In this document: positions 1 through 13,900 of the stretch, one piece after another
Layout: the number at the start of each line of letters is the position of its first letter
How positions within the stretch are numbered: position 1 is the stretch's first letter
Source: Hermatobates lingyangjiaoensis
Lineage: Eukaryota; Arthropoda; Insecta; Hemiptera; Hermatobatidae
DNA: 64,000 nt
Direction of reading: 5' to 3'
Assembly: GCA_026182355.1 (NCBI GenBank)
Contig: JAPFBL010000070.1
Span: forward strand, 97,501 to 161,500
The notes under the pieces: generated by a model
What the model saw: the letters and a program-made list of their open reading frames with translations, nothing else
Databases searched by the model: none
What the model was told of the DNA's origin: nothing
Translations under genes and position numbers: made by a program

Positions 1-130
1 ATGACTAAAGAGGTTAGAGTTAGAATAAAGTACAAGAATCTTCTTTAAAGTTACCATAGGTCTTTTTTTTGAAACCCCACCTTTCTGATCTCTTCAAAGT
101 CCTGAAGATTATAGGTTTGTTATTTCATAA

Positions 131-366
131 GGATTCGGTCATTTTTCTAGGTTCAAAAATTAAACTCTCGTTAACGACGTTTCGGTTTTATTTTTAAAAA
201 CTTTTTTGTAGGCCTACAAACAAAGGATGATGAGAAATCCTTATCATCATCTAATAAGTTTCTTATTATCCTTTTTTTTTGCAGAGCTATGAAAAAAGTT
301 TTAAAATAATACCGAAATGTCGGTAACGAGAGTTTGATTTTTGAACCTAGAAAAATGACGGAATCC
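131..366. repeat. Foldback repeat, TGACAAA-type hammerhead-like family
   Basis: An imperfect inverted repeat. The left arm starts ggattcggtc and the right arm ends gacggaatcc. Each arm contains the block cgaaatgtcggtaacgag or its complement. Arms of the same family recur at 7976-8075 and 32505-32780. The core box is degenerate compared with the CTGANGA families. Confidence 0.6.
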
Positions 367-1434
367 TGATTAAATATTACACCTATTCTATGAAACGGTT
401 GATATATTATTGAAATTTTATATGCAATTATATTACAATATATTTTATTAGATTTACAGAGAAGCTGAGTTGATTTTCTGATCGTGCCCTCTTATTTCGG
501 TATCACGAATGACACAGTCGATGTGCTTTACTTTCCTTTTCACCTTCGACTAGAGTGTAATGACCTACATATATTCGGAATAGTTAGGTAAAGGATGATT
601 TACTGCAAGCAAGAAAGAACTGAGGGTTCTTTTGACCAACTATATTCCAACAGTGATCACAACCTTTCTTCAACTTTCTGAGGCCGTGCCCTTTCTCTGA
701 GTGAAGTTGTTTCTAAATTAGATGACTCTATGTGGAAGAAGTGAAATTGCTTTTTTCTTTATTCCAACTAAAAGTAAATTAAACGAAAATATAGTAAAAT
801 AGAGTAAACCTGACGTTTATATAAAAAGTTCAGACGTTTGAATAAAGTAGAAAGACTTTCTCTTTATACTTACCATAGCTACTTTAACAACCCACACCCT
901 TACAACACTATGACCTCCTGAACTCTTCAAGGTACTCACTAACAATGGAAATCGGAATAATGTTAGGTAGAGTATACAGAGTAGTCAGGTATACATACAA
1001 TATATATATATAGCTAACTTGATACTAGAACAAATGGTTTAGTCTTCTAATCATTAGCTGTGCTCTTATTTATTGGAATCATATTGGGAGTTCATAATCA
1101 TAAGCAGCGACAGTCAAACATTTTCATAACAGAGTCTTCCATCTTAACGGGTTATTTGTTATTTCCATTTATTCTCTTCCATAAAAAAATTATATGAACT
1201 GATCAAATTCAGCAGTACTTATAAAGATTCTAACGATAATGTAAAGCCTTGCATGCAGTTACTAATAGTGTTAAACATTGATCTAAATTTTAATTTATTA
1301 CTATTTTTTGTCTAATTATGTTGATTAAAAAATACGATAAAAAAATTATTAATATGATACTTTAAATATACTGTATTGAACATAATTAGTAGTTTTAATA
1401 GAATAGTTGAAAATATATGTTTTTATTTTGACAG
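367..1434. other. Intron sequence, nothing recognised
   Basis: AT-rich intron upstream of the first visible LRP4 exon. No ORF, tRNA or repeat boundary could be supported here. Confidence 0.5.
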
Positions 1435-1547
1435 GAAAGACTGTAGAGAGCATGAATTCTCGTGCATTGATGGCACCTGCATTTCGCTCTCTTGGCGGTG
1501 CGACATGGAGTACGACTGTTCAGACCAAAGTGACGAAACAGACTGCC
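1435..1547 (+). CDS. LRP4: LRP4 exon 1 of window: complete LDLa module
   Basis: The acceptor is ttttgacag and the donor gtaagt. The exon encodes one full LDLa with six Cys and the calcium-binding acidic tail [10 protein letters not shown]. The first base completes a codon from an upstream exon outside the window, so the gene starts to the left. The last base opens a Pro codon finished in exon 2. Confidence 0.9.
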
Positions 1548-2999
1548 GTAAGTACTCTCTCATGACGAGCAATCCTTGCGTGCAAACATTCTGTCTGTCC
1601 TTATAACATGTACTCTACATTGCTATAACCATCATTTATTACTTGATTCATGAAAGAATCTGTATTCTTTTTAAATTTTTTCTAGAATTGGTGAGAGTCA
1701 AATAATACACCAACTTAACTTTTTATGTGCACCTTGAGAGCCACATCGCATGTTTATGACTGCATCATAAACGAATATTAGAAACTGAATATTGCATTTT
1801 GATTAACAATGCTACCTTGTTATTGGTATAATTAAAAAAAAAAATTGGTAGTGAAGTAACAAAAAAATTTGTAGTGAGGTCACCTTTGTACCGGGGGTTT
1901 AACTGTCGTGTTGTTGTTTTTCGCCCCCTGGTATAATTGTGTGAATTAGTTAGTTTTATATTGGTCTAATGCGCGACGTAGAATCGTGAATACGACATCA
2001 TTACTGTACAGACTAACTTAATATCCGACATGAATTACTGACATTCCAAGTTATAGCAGCACAGTAATCAAGCAATAGAAAGCTTTGGGTCTGGAACTGC
2101 TAGTTACGACGTGCACTATAGTGCGCGGTTATATTCGTTGGTCGTTGGTCGTTGGTAGAATCGTGGTGCCCGCCTCCGCGAGGTCCACCTCGGACGCCCC
2201 AAGTTTGGGTGGCTAAACTTGGAGGTGACAAAAAGGGCAACACGTTAAATCGTCGGCCTGATTTGATCTTTTGGTGTAAATGGCCGGAAGGCTAGGGAGC
2301 ACAGCGATCAAAACAGGTATAATTAATTATAGAATTATTTATCGGAGAATGATAGACTTAAGTTTTCATGTTGGTGTCAAATTTTCATAGAGATTAGTTT
2401 ACCTTTGACTATTATTTTTTTATTATTATCTTTTTATTTTTATCTTAAATTATTATTTATACAACTTTATTCCAATCATTCTCATCGTTATTATTATTTA
2501 AGTATTTATTATTTATATTTCCTAATTTTCTTCATTTTTACCTTCTATTTCTTAGCTTATTCCTAGTTAATTTGTCTTACCTCACTTGAACCGGGCCCGC
2601 GTGTGACAACACTGTTGGTCTCCAACCGTCGCTTCACAAGTGCGCTTGGTGTCCCTATCTCAACTCTCCTGATGACGGTTCAACCGAAAATTAGAGACAG
2701 TAAGTCTGTTTGTTCCTTAGTTCTGTGTTTGTGATTCACCGTGAAACGTTTGTTGTCCTTTTGGATCGTTTTCCTCTTTACAATATATGTATATATATCA
2801 ATGATCAAACCACAATAAGAAATGGGAAAACAAGACTAAGATCTTTCAACCGTAACAAGCGGTCTTCGTCAGAGTCAAAAACCCAACTGACTCTGACGAA
2901 GACCGTTTGTTACGGTTGAAAGATCTTAGTCTTGTTTTCCCATTTCTTATTGTGATTTGATCATTGATTGTTGTTTCACGTGTTTATGTGAAATCTTTT

Positions 3000-3035
<36 letters not shown>

Positions 3036-6000
3036 CAAAAATTGTTATTGACCTCTTCTATTCTATTCACTGTTTTGTTATTGAGGGCTAGATCAAATAA
3101 AAGAAAATAAACTCCTTTCTAGGCCGACGTTTCGATGTATTTGTACATCATCTTCAGGGCTAAAATTAGAGTAAAACTATAATACATTTATCAAAACAAT
3201 CTATGTGAGTTATTTCTCTATGTGAGTTGTAGATTGTTTTGATAAATGTATTATAGTCTTACTCTAATTTTAGCCCTGAAGATGATGCACAAATACATCG
3301 AAACGTCGGCCTAGAAAGGAGTTTATTTTCTTTTATTTGACCTAGCCCTCAATAACAAAACAGTGAATATATATATATATATATTCTAAGGCAAGACTCC
3401 TTGCAAGAATCTGAGCGGCTCACTTCCATTCTTGATGAATATGGATGTCGAAATATCATCATGTATTTTTTCCCTTCTGTGCATTTCCTGATTGTGAATT
3501 AATTACTTGAATTCAGTATATGTATATTATTGTTTTCTGTTATACATTCAAAGCGTATATATATATAGAAAACAAAATCACCTAATTTGTCGAAACATCG
3601 AATGTGGTGTTTTTTTTTCTCAAGTGATCTGTGTTAACTTCAGGTTTTCAATAAATTTGTTAGGATGGTATTTTCATATTACAATATATATGTAACGCTC
3701 GTTAAAAATCCGATTCTTCTGTGAACGACGATAATTGCTGAATAAATGGCTACTGATTTGTGTTTTCACTCTGATTGCGATTGAGAATCGTTTGATTGGT
3801 GTTCCAGCCGAGATGGAGGCCGTGGAGTGTGACGTAGATGAAATACAGTGCACGTACCCACGCTGCGTCAGAAAGGAGTACCAGTGCGACGGCGACGATG
3901 ACTGTGGAGACGGCAGTGACGAGGCAGACTGCCCCAAGCAACCTCCTCACTCCTGTTCCCTCTCAGAGTTCCAGTACGCACTCTTTACACTATTTTCTCT
4001 TTAATTGCTTCTTCATCAATATATTACCTTGATTTTGGCATTGGTATTGGACATCATTTAAAAGGTGTTTCCTAGAGTTGAGGATATACTATCTATTCAG
4101 AATAAATAGTTTTGTGAACGAGCAATTCTCAACCCTTAATATGAACCGACAGGAAAAATCAACAAACAAGGTCTTACGCTATATAGAACCAAGGAAAGAA
4201 CTTGCAAGTCAGTAAAGAGACTGATTAGTGATGAGGATGCTTCCAACATTAGTGATGAGTTCATTATCCAACTGAATTTCTGGACTCTGAATTTCTTTCT
4301 AGTGGACTGCCTGCTCATAAGTAAAAACTTAATTAGGAGTACCAAACATGTTGCGATTTAGTAGCAGTACCAAATTTCATGTTACGAAACGTGAGTGCCC
4401 CAAAGCTGTGATACGGACACGACTTTGAGTTCGTGCTCTGCACAGATATGCCATGAGGTGGACATCATGACTGGGTGTGGAATGGGTAGTCTGTGTGTAT
4501 ATCATACATACCATTGCTTCCGAGCCACCATCTGTTTCCGTTGAAACGATTGCAAAGTCCCATCAGAGTCTATTTCATAATGACGTTAATTAAGTCGCAA
4601 GGGGAAACTTTATCTCACGAAGGAATTCAAGTTTGCAAGACCAAGTTTTTATCACATGGTTAACTGTAGTTTACTTTCTCAAGAGTCAGAGGTTCCAACT
4701 CTTTGTTATTCCATGAACCTGAAGGGCAGACAGCTAATGTGGCATATACAGGGGCATTTTCTTAACACTGTAGTAGGTAATAATGGTATTTTCTATTATT
4801 CTATAATTTTTAGTGGCATTTTGGAATACGAAGTATAATAGCATTTTTAATTTCGTTAAAGACTGGTACGTTTGCTAGTTTATTATATACCCAAGAAGTT
4901 TGATATTAAGTATGCTTATAGTAAAGTTGAGTGTAGGCCACTCCAAATTTTTATTGTAGCCTTCATTTCGTAAAAGCTATTGAATAAGTAGGTAATTCCT
5001 GCACCGGTGCCAAATTGTGTATTATTCTTCTACTTTTGTAAGTATTATTTTTTGCCTGACAACATTTAGAGGTTGTGTTAAATGTATTACAAGCTATGGA
5101 GCAAAATCATGGTTAATTTTTCCTCCATGCCTGGTTGAGGCTTTTTCTTTTGTAATGCTGGCTGAACTGTTTGATGCGAGTGTATTAATTGGAATTTCCG
5201 ACGCAGATGCGAGAACGGCAAGTGTATCCTGAGCAGATTCCGATGTGACGGCGAAAGGGACTGCGAGGGAGGCGAGGACGAGATGAACTGTGAACCGAAC
5301 ACCCAGAGAACTTGCCCACCTGACGGCTTTGCCTGTCATAGTGGCTACTGTATTTTGGTAAATATCAACAATCAATCAACTTAAACTAAAGTCATGGATT
5401 GATTAATGGCTACGCATTCATGAAGCAGTTTGCATGAATTTATTATAAGTTGAGTAAGAGCTCACATTTAAAAATCCTTTTACTACCTCATAAAATTTTC
5501 TTCTAATCTTGTCCACCCCTCAGAGTGAAACTGGAATACTTCATCATAATATTTGCTAAAAAAAATTCTCAGTTTCTTTCTGGAAGATTGACAAGATCTC
5601 ATTTTTATACCTTTTGCGAAATTTTTATAATTCTTCACCCATTAACCATAGTCAAGTGGCATTCCCAGGAGTGGTTTCACCCATCCATGGCTGAGTATAT
5701 CCAATGTTGGCTGAGTATGTTCGCTACTATGTTCTCTGCTCTATAATAGTAATTCTATAATAGTAACGGCAGACTTCACCATAGTATTTTCAAAAAATCT
5801 AGAGCTGAAACTGAACATAAATAATAATAGCTTTAACGAAACATTATAATTGTGACAACCTTTAGGAAGGATTGGGATCTAGTATCATGTTGTCAGTATG
5901 CTGGCGCATTTTGAAGTTCAAAGTTTTTGTGATGAAACCTAAAACTTACCTTCTTTATAAGATGTACCCCATAGCTCATATTCAGCTTATTTAATAATTT

Positions 6001-7878
6001 ATTATCTATGGGTCCTAATTGTTCAGATAAGTTAAAAGATGGTCCTACATGTTATAAAGTTTGGCTGTTCCTAATTTAAAGAATATAGTGCAGTGATGGT
6101 AAACCTTTTGAGTTCGGTGTGTCAAAATTTTTGGAAAATCGACACATAATTTTCAAACTAAATTTAACATTTTAGCATTTAGCATGTATTTCAGCATTTA
6201 GAATTTTATATTAATATCAATATTAAAACAATATGTTTAACTGTTTTTAATATGTGTATTTGTTATGCAATATTACGAGTATTGTACTTGTACATATACA
6301 TCTGGTTTCAGAAATATTAATTATTATTTACAGAATTAATAATATTATTATTAATAACTAGATTTGGCTGTTACGAGAAACAAATATTTAAATTATGATA
6401 TTTTTTATATTTGAAGATGCATGTCACGATAAATGTGTCAACACTGACACGCGTGACATGTCATAGGTTCGGCATCACCGATTTAGCACATGAAATGAGG
6501 GTATAAGTTCATTTCCTAACGCCCAGTAGATTTAGAAGTGAAAATGTTAAGGTGATACAACCGTTGTGAATTGTTATTGATTTAGAATGAATTATAGTTT
6601 TCATGTGGCCTTCTATCTAGGTTCTTTCTAGAAGAGCAACTATAACCTAACCTACCCGAAATGTCAATTAACTGTATCCGCTAAATATGTGACTTGAATA
6701 AAGAAAATCGCAGTACTGATAAGAGGAGTTAGACTAATGAGGAATATACATTTGCAGAAAGGTTGGGTGTGCGACGGAGTTCAGGACTGCGCTCAAGGAG
6801 ACGACGAATCCAACTGCGAGGTCAACTGCGACCCTTTGACCCAGTTCACCTGCCCGCCTTCCAACAGTTCATTCCCTCCCTTTAGTATGTACTGCATCCT
6901 CAAGAAGTACGTCTGCGATGACAAAAAAGACTGCCCAAAGGGAGAAGGTACTAATCATAAAACAATAAATTTGGGGGGGGGGGGGGGGAAATATTGTTTG
7001 TGTCCAATGCGCATGCTTTTAAACTTTAGGGTAATGACCAACATTTGATTTTTAATCTTCAGTGGTAGGCAAGTACATTACAATATTGACTACACCTGAC
7101 CCTCGTAAGCACGTAACACGTAGATTAAATCTGACCCTCGTACACAACTGAATTTATTATTTAGTTAAATAATCTCTACTTTTTATCCATTAATTTTTCT
7201 CTATTTTTTCAGTTGTTCAAATAAATTTATCAAAATTCTCTTTTATGTATGTTTCTTCAGCAGTATCATGTTTCAGAGTATTGAAAATATATATAAAAGT
7301 GTTAATATTTTCTTCAGTAACCAGTTTAGAAACATGTTATATTTCTTCAGGTATAAATACAATTTTTTTTTCATGGCGTATATTGCAGAAAACTTAGCCA
7401 TTTTGCCAGTTTGGTTTAGGTCTATGTTTCGTTAATGTGCTCTTTGTTATGTAGTAGTGTTGGAGTCTAAATGGAGATTTTAGAATAGTAACAGTAAACT
7501 TATAGTGATATTATCAAAAACCTAAAGCTGAAACTGGGAATAAATAAATTCTATAAAAATATTCATTTTATGAATGTAAAGAGAACAATTTAATCTTTTA
7601 TATATAGATAACTACTTTGTTTGAACTATTTTAGTGTTAGTGGTTTCTAATTTTGTTATTAATTTTAGTAAAGTATTGCTTAAAACCATTAACTTGTTAT
7701 ACAGATGAGTTAAACTGTCCTCGACTCAAGGATTGCAGTCTCTCGACGAAACCTTGCACTCAGCTCTGCTTGGAGACTTTCGAAGGCAAGGAGGTCTGTG
7801 GCTGCCGGACGGGGTACGAACTCGCCGAGGACGGTGTCAAGTATGTCTGCCACTTGCTCTCTCCTCCCTCCTTCTCTC

Positions 7879-7939
<61 letters not shown>

Positions 7940-10900
7940 ATAAAAGTATCGACCGTGAAGTTGAAACAGAATAAAAGTTTATCAGGATTCGGTCAGTTCT
8001 TCAAGTTCAAATCAAACTTCATTGCCAACATTTCGGTTTTTATTTAAAACCTTTTTCATTGGCCTACAAAATGGAGGAAATATAAGAAATAATTCAGTCA
8101 TTAAAATATCAAACTAACATAAAAAGCGTAATTAGTAAAAATAAGAAATTACAATAGAAATTTTGGCAAAATATAGTGCTCTTTTTTCCTTAATATTTTA
8201 CGATGTAGCACAGTTAATAGATTGAGTAACTCATCCAGGGACATATTTACTATTTACTCATACAGAATATAGTAAGTCTATATCCACAGAATACCATATA
8301 GTAAGTTACCAATCGACATGTTGAATGAACACATGTTTCTGCTGTCTTCAGCCATTATCCAGAAACACATTCCACCTTTCTTATATAAGCATTAAACTTC
8401 AAAATGCATTCATTTCTTGAAAATGGCTGAAGACAGCAGAAACATGTGTTCATTTAGCATGTCGATTGGTAACTTACTATATTCTATGGATACAGTAACA
8501 AGATGGTTATTCCCGAAACTCGAGAAACTTATGAAAAAGCAAGTTTCAGCTAAATATGGTCTAATTTTTAACAATGTTAATAATAATACAGGAAGGAATT
8601 GTACCAAATTTACAAATATATATATATATATAGATAAAAGTATATACCGTGGATAGAAACCGATAAATCTAGAATAGTCCCGATAAACCTTAGTTTTGTA
8701 TATATATATATCAATGAATCACAAACACAGAACTAAGAACTCCAACCGTCGCTTCACAAGTGCGCTTGGTGTCCCTTTCTCAACTCTCCTGATGACGGTT
8801 CAACCGAAAATTAGAAACAGTAAGTGTGTTTGTTCCTTAGTTCTGTGTTTGTGATTCATCGTGAAACGTATATATATATATCATTAATGATATGTTTGTA
8901 ATTCCTAGTTCTAGGAATATTAACCCTAGTTTTAAATTTATAAAAAGTGATAATGTTAATTCATCGAACTGAGCGCTTGGAGCGCTAGCAGGTTGTAACC
9001 TTCCTTGCATCAGTTGTTATTTATAGTCTTGTTTATCGCTTAATTTCTATTCTAATTTTACTCCATTTTACTTTAGTTTAGTGCTATATATGGTTTTACT
9101 TTGTACAGTACCTTCTGTTCTGTTTTCTACCTGATGATGGCTAATGTGAGCCGAAAGCTTGATATAATATAGATAAGTAAAGGTATTCAATAACAGTGTA
9201 GTTAAAATGTACCTAGGAGAGTTACTCCACCAATTAAATGTTCAACACCGGAAAGTGTTCAGAAAAAAGGAACAATTACTGAGAAAGATCGTAAATACTG
9301 AAGCTGCTGTGGCCTTCAACAACATTTGTTTAGAAGAAGATTTGCTGCCCATTTATACGAATATATATATATATATATATCTAGTATTTTAGTTTTATTT
9401 CTATTTTTGTTATTATATTTATCATGTAGACTTATTAGAGGAATAATAGTCAAATAAACTAAAGTTATTTATAAACAAAAGGTAAATGTTAGATTTATTA
9501 GTTAATTTTAATACTATTAATGGAAGCAAAATTGTAATATAAAAAGAGGTAGACATAATATTCGGTGGAAGCAGGGTGTTAAAATGATTTACAAGGAGGT
9601 TGACTGGAGTAGGCAGGCAGATGAAGGCTAACCATGCTGCTCTAGTCTCCCAAGCTACGCTTACTGACACTGACGCCATCAAAACCTTTGACCGCCACCC
9701 TGCCGTCCTTCCAATTTAAATATAAAAATGAAGAATCTCCAAGACACTTACCATTAATATTCTAATGATGAGTCAAGTATCATTTAAAACATGTCGACCA
9801 TAATATATCTAGTGCATTACTCAGTTGTGCTCGCCTCTGGACAGGTAGGTCCCAGGATCAGTACCCACGTCGGAGGTGAATAAATCTGAGCATGTTGTCC
9901 TTCGGAGAGGACTTCAAGCCGTCGGTTCCAAACCTTTACGATAACAACTACTCGTTAAAGATTCCCACTCTAAATACATTTCAGTTATGCACCGAAGTAC
10001 TACCAATGTATAATCAAACTCATTGTATGGTATCACAAAAGGCCAATGTTCGCCTGTGTGTGTTCCAGTGCAAGACTACCACTGCAAACTAACCTAATCT
10101 ATCTTATTGGTTCATTATTTTAGTATAAACCTGCATTTTTAGCATTGATAAAGGCTCTTTTCAATTGACGATATTTTATTCACAAACGAGATACTTTTGC
10201 AGTTGCGAAGACATTGACGAGTGCCAGTTTGAGAGTGACCCTGTCTGCAGTCAGACTTGTGAAAACACGTTTGGCTCTTACAAATGTGGTTGCTACAGCG
10301 GCTACACCCTTCGACCAGACTCCATTACTTGCAAGGCCTTAGGGCATCCACCTACTCTTCTGTTTGCCAATCGCATTGATATTAGACAGGTAAAAATTAA
10401 GTTTTTTAAGGCTGGGAATTTATTAGTTAATATACAAAACATGTGTCACACTGAGTATACCAACTTATAATATTCTAATTCATAAACTCTTACAATTTTT
10501 GAAGTTACTACAAAAATGCACTAGTGTATTAACATATTAAAGTTTAAAATATATCTAAATCATTTTTCTTATAAAATTGAAATCCTTGTGACGTAGGCTA
10601 GCCTGTGTTGACCTATAAGTGTTGCTGAGTCTTGTGGCCGTACCATCTCGATTTATCGAGTCAGGTTGCCATCTAACAAGTTGCCCTGTAGCCGTCCCAT
10701 GACTTCCATGGTAACGCCCAAGAAAGACCCCTAAGCTAGCTCATTTGTTATTGACTTGTTCCTAGCTTTTGTAAATACACTGAAGGAAATATTGCATATA
10801 CATCCTGCAAGCACGCTAACCACTCTAACTCTCTCGATGTTTCTTCTGTTTCAGATTAGTCTTAACAACATGAAATACACAGCTGTTCTTAAAAGACTCC

Positions 10901-13900
10901 ACAATGCAATAGCTTTAGATTTTCACTACAAGAAGAGTTTGATTTTCTGGTCAGACATTTCAATGGATGTCCTAAAAAAAGCGAATTCCAATGGAACGAA
11001 CATAGCAGGTAGCTATTTTTTTTTTTTTAGAAAAAGTGCCCTACAAGTCTTTACTAAGTGTTAAGCAATCTCCGTTAACCGTCTGTTTTTACCTTAAAAA
11101 ATGGGACATGTTTGTTGTTACCACCAACTGTAATTTTATTGATTGTCAAAGTCAATTCTTTTCAAGATTACTATACTTTACTTTCTTTAAAGTAAGTCAT
11201 ACTCGTAAGTTGTAGATTTAGGTGTGGTGAGTTGCTTTCGAACTGGTTTTTGCCTTGAATAGTGAATGCGTTTCCAGATGTCATCAGATGGGGACTGGAC
11301 AGTCCTTCGGGAATCGCAGTGGACTGGGTTCACGACCTGCTGTTTTGGACCGACGCAGGCACAAGGCGAGTCGAAGTGTCCAACCTCAACGGCGAGGTCA
11401 GGCATGTTCTCATCAGCGAGGACCTCGACAAGCCCAGGGCCATCGTCGTCCATCCTGGAGAGGCCTTCGTCTTTTGGACTGACTGGGGTGCGTTGTCCAG
11501 CTCGCATGTGTCTATAACTCATTATAAAACCTATTCAAACTTATAATCAAGTCTCCACAAAGATATATTTCAATAGTTTATTTTAAATTGAAAAGTTATA
11601 GTTTATAAATTCAAATAACCGGTTTCTCATGTTCCTCATCTTTAAGAGCTGCTGCGTCAGCTTTTCCGTTGTTGGAGTCCAACTGGAATAACGCCACCAA
11701 GAGCAGTATATGACGTTTGACAGTACATTGTGTTTGTGTAACAGCTGGGGGAGAGAGGACGTCCCAAGAGGCGGCATTTTGAGGGTGGTAAAAATAGAAA
11801 ATATAAAAAACTAACAAAACATCCGAAATTTTATACCAAAATGAGTTTGTAAAGTCGTAATTGTTTTTATGTTTGTATGTGTGTAATACTGTTTTTAAAA
11901 GGATTTTTCAACTGTAACATTTTAATATAAAAAATAAATGTATTTTAAATTTTTCAAAACTTTTTCTTTAAAGTGGTTGAAAGTTTATATTTGTTTGCAT
12001 AGCCAGTTAATTTGATTTAATATTTTTTTGTGATATGAATTAAACGTTTTTGTTTTTTAAAATATCGGGTTTTCCTATATTTTATAGTACTATATAGTAT
12101 AGTATATATAGACTATAGTACTATATAGACGACTATAGTACTTAGTACAGTGCTCGTATACATATATGAGTACTGTACTAAGTACAGTTAAGCGACTAAC
12201 AACAGCAGTCTAAAATTAGATGTTTGATTGTAATTCTATGAAAATAAATATTTTGACAAAATTCATCACCGTAACGGGCTAACAGCTGTTGCAGTTGACA
12301 AGTTCAGGCCTATTGATTTTCTGTTCTGGCCCGAACAGGCTTAGCACCCAGCGCGCCAAAACCTTTCTAATACCCAGACAATAGAACATGTCATCAACTT
12401 GTCATTTACCTATCCCTAGACACACACTAATTTTAAAAATAGTCATTCGCCTGTCCTCTTTCAGCAGGTCTTGAACAGGAGGAATTTTCTTTCATTTACC
12501 AACGTGCTTGGACGCTGACGGAGTTGATAGTCTTATAGTGGATGTCTGCCGGTTTTAAAACGATCGATCTACCAATAAACAGTACTTATGCGTTCTACAG
12601 ACTCACCAAATACTCCTTTCAGACGCCGAATAATTTCTGATATTTTCTTACCTTCTTTCCTCAAAAAGAAAATAATTGGTTTTCGAGATTTTGCTGCGTC
12701 TTCTATGGTTACAAAAACAGTGCTAGGAATACGCCGCTATACCATTGAAACACCTAAATCAGACAGAATAGCATTACACTAGATAGTTGCATAAACATGT
12801 CCAGACTTCTCTGGTACCAATAACATTGCCTATAAGTTCTGCGTAATTGAATTATAGCACAATTCCCAGAACTTTGGAAAATCCTCGTAAAAATATTACT
12901 CATACAGATTGCTTGACTTGTATGTTAAGTTTTATGAACTAAAATGGTGACACTCTCTAATAATGTTTCACCTTTACTTGTAGAAGTGCAGATAACTGTT
13001 TACACCGCATTAATAGAAAAGTTTTTTGCTTCTTCTTTTCAAGGTCCTAGTCCGAAGATAGAGCGGTGTGATATGGATGGTTCAGGAAGAGTTGAAGTGA
13101 TCACTGACTCTCTACTCCGGCCGAATGGACTGTGCATAGACTATCCTGCAAACAGGATTTACTGGGCTGACGCCAAACATCACGTCATAGAAAGCTCTAA
13201 ACTAGATGGCTCTGATCGAAAGAAGGTAACAACATCAAATACTTGCCGTTTCAGCCTTTAAAGTTTTAATGGAACAATTAATTGTAGTCTGACTTTGATT
13301 GGGAACACTGTTCTACTATCTGGCAACACTGTTTTTGTTATTACTGTTCGTTGAGAGACCATGTGGGTCATGACAGACCCACAAAATACAAAATGATACT
13401 TGTATTTTGTGATTATAATTGCGTGCTATAGAGAGAGAGGCGTTGAATTTTATTTATGTGACACCAGATTACATAATTATTAATAAATAAAATTATTTAT
13501 TACAATATTAAATTAATTTCATACATATAGAAATTAAAATATTTTATTGAACACCATATTATTGTTCAATAGAAACCAATGTTTATAGCTCTATTTTATT
13601 GTCAATCTGCTTAAAGCTACATTCTTAGAACTACATCGCAACCTTATCACTTACACTTTCAATATTTCTTTGATTTTTTTCTTTAAAAGTGAAATAAAAA
13701 TTTACTTGTTAAAGTAAGAGGATTGTACATTTTGAATGCCTGTAACTCACAAATCACTCAAATCTGGTTATCTATAAACAGTAGATAAACCATAATGAAC
13801 CTTCAAGTGAACTTAAACGTTTTCAACATAACCTTAATGTTAATATTAAACATATAATCTACCGTCATACCTCGTCCATTACTGCCGTAAGAGTATGACG

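Noticed and set aside
3674..3950. Minus-strand ORFs over exon 2
   Set aside because: Antisense shadows of the LDLa exon.
7882..8047. Open frames rich in Leu-Ser and Tyr-Ile repeats
   Set aside because: They are translations of (TC)n and (TA)n microsatellites; the same holds at 27280, 35350, 51190, 51590 and 58370.
11187..11522. 111-codon minus-strand ORF and other long frames over exon 8
   Set aside because: Shadows of the GC-richer LRP4 exon; the + frame has YWTD motifs and splice sites.
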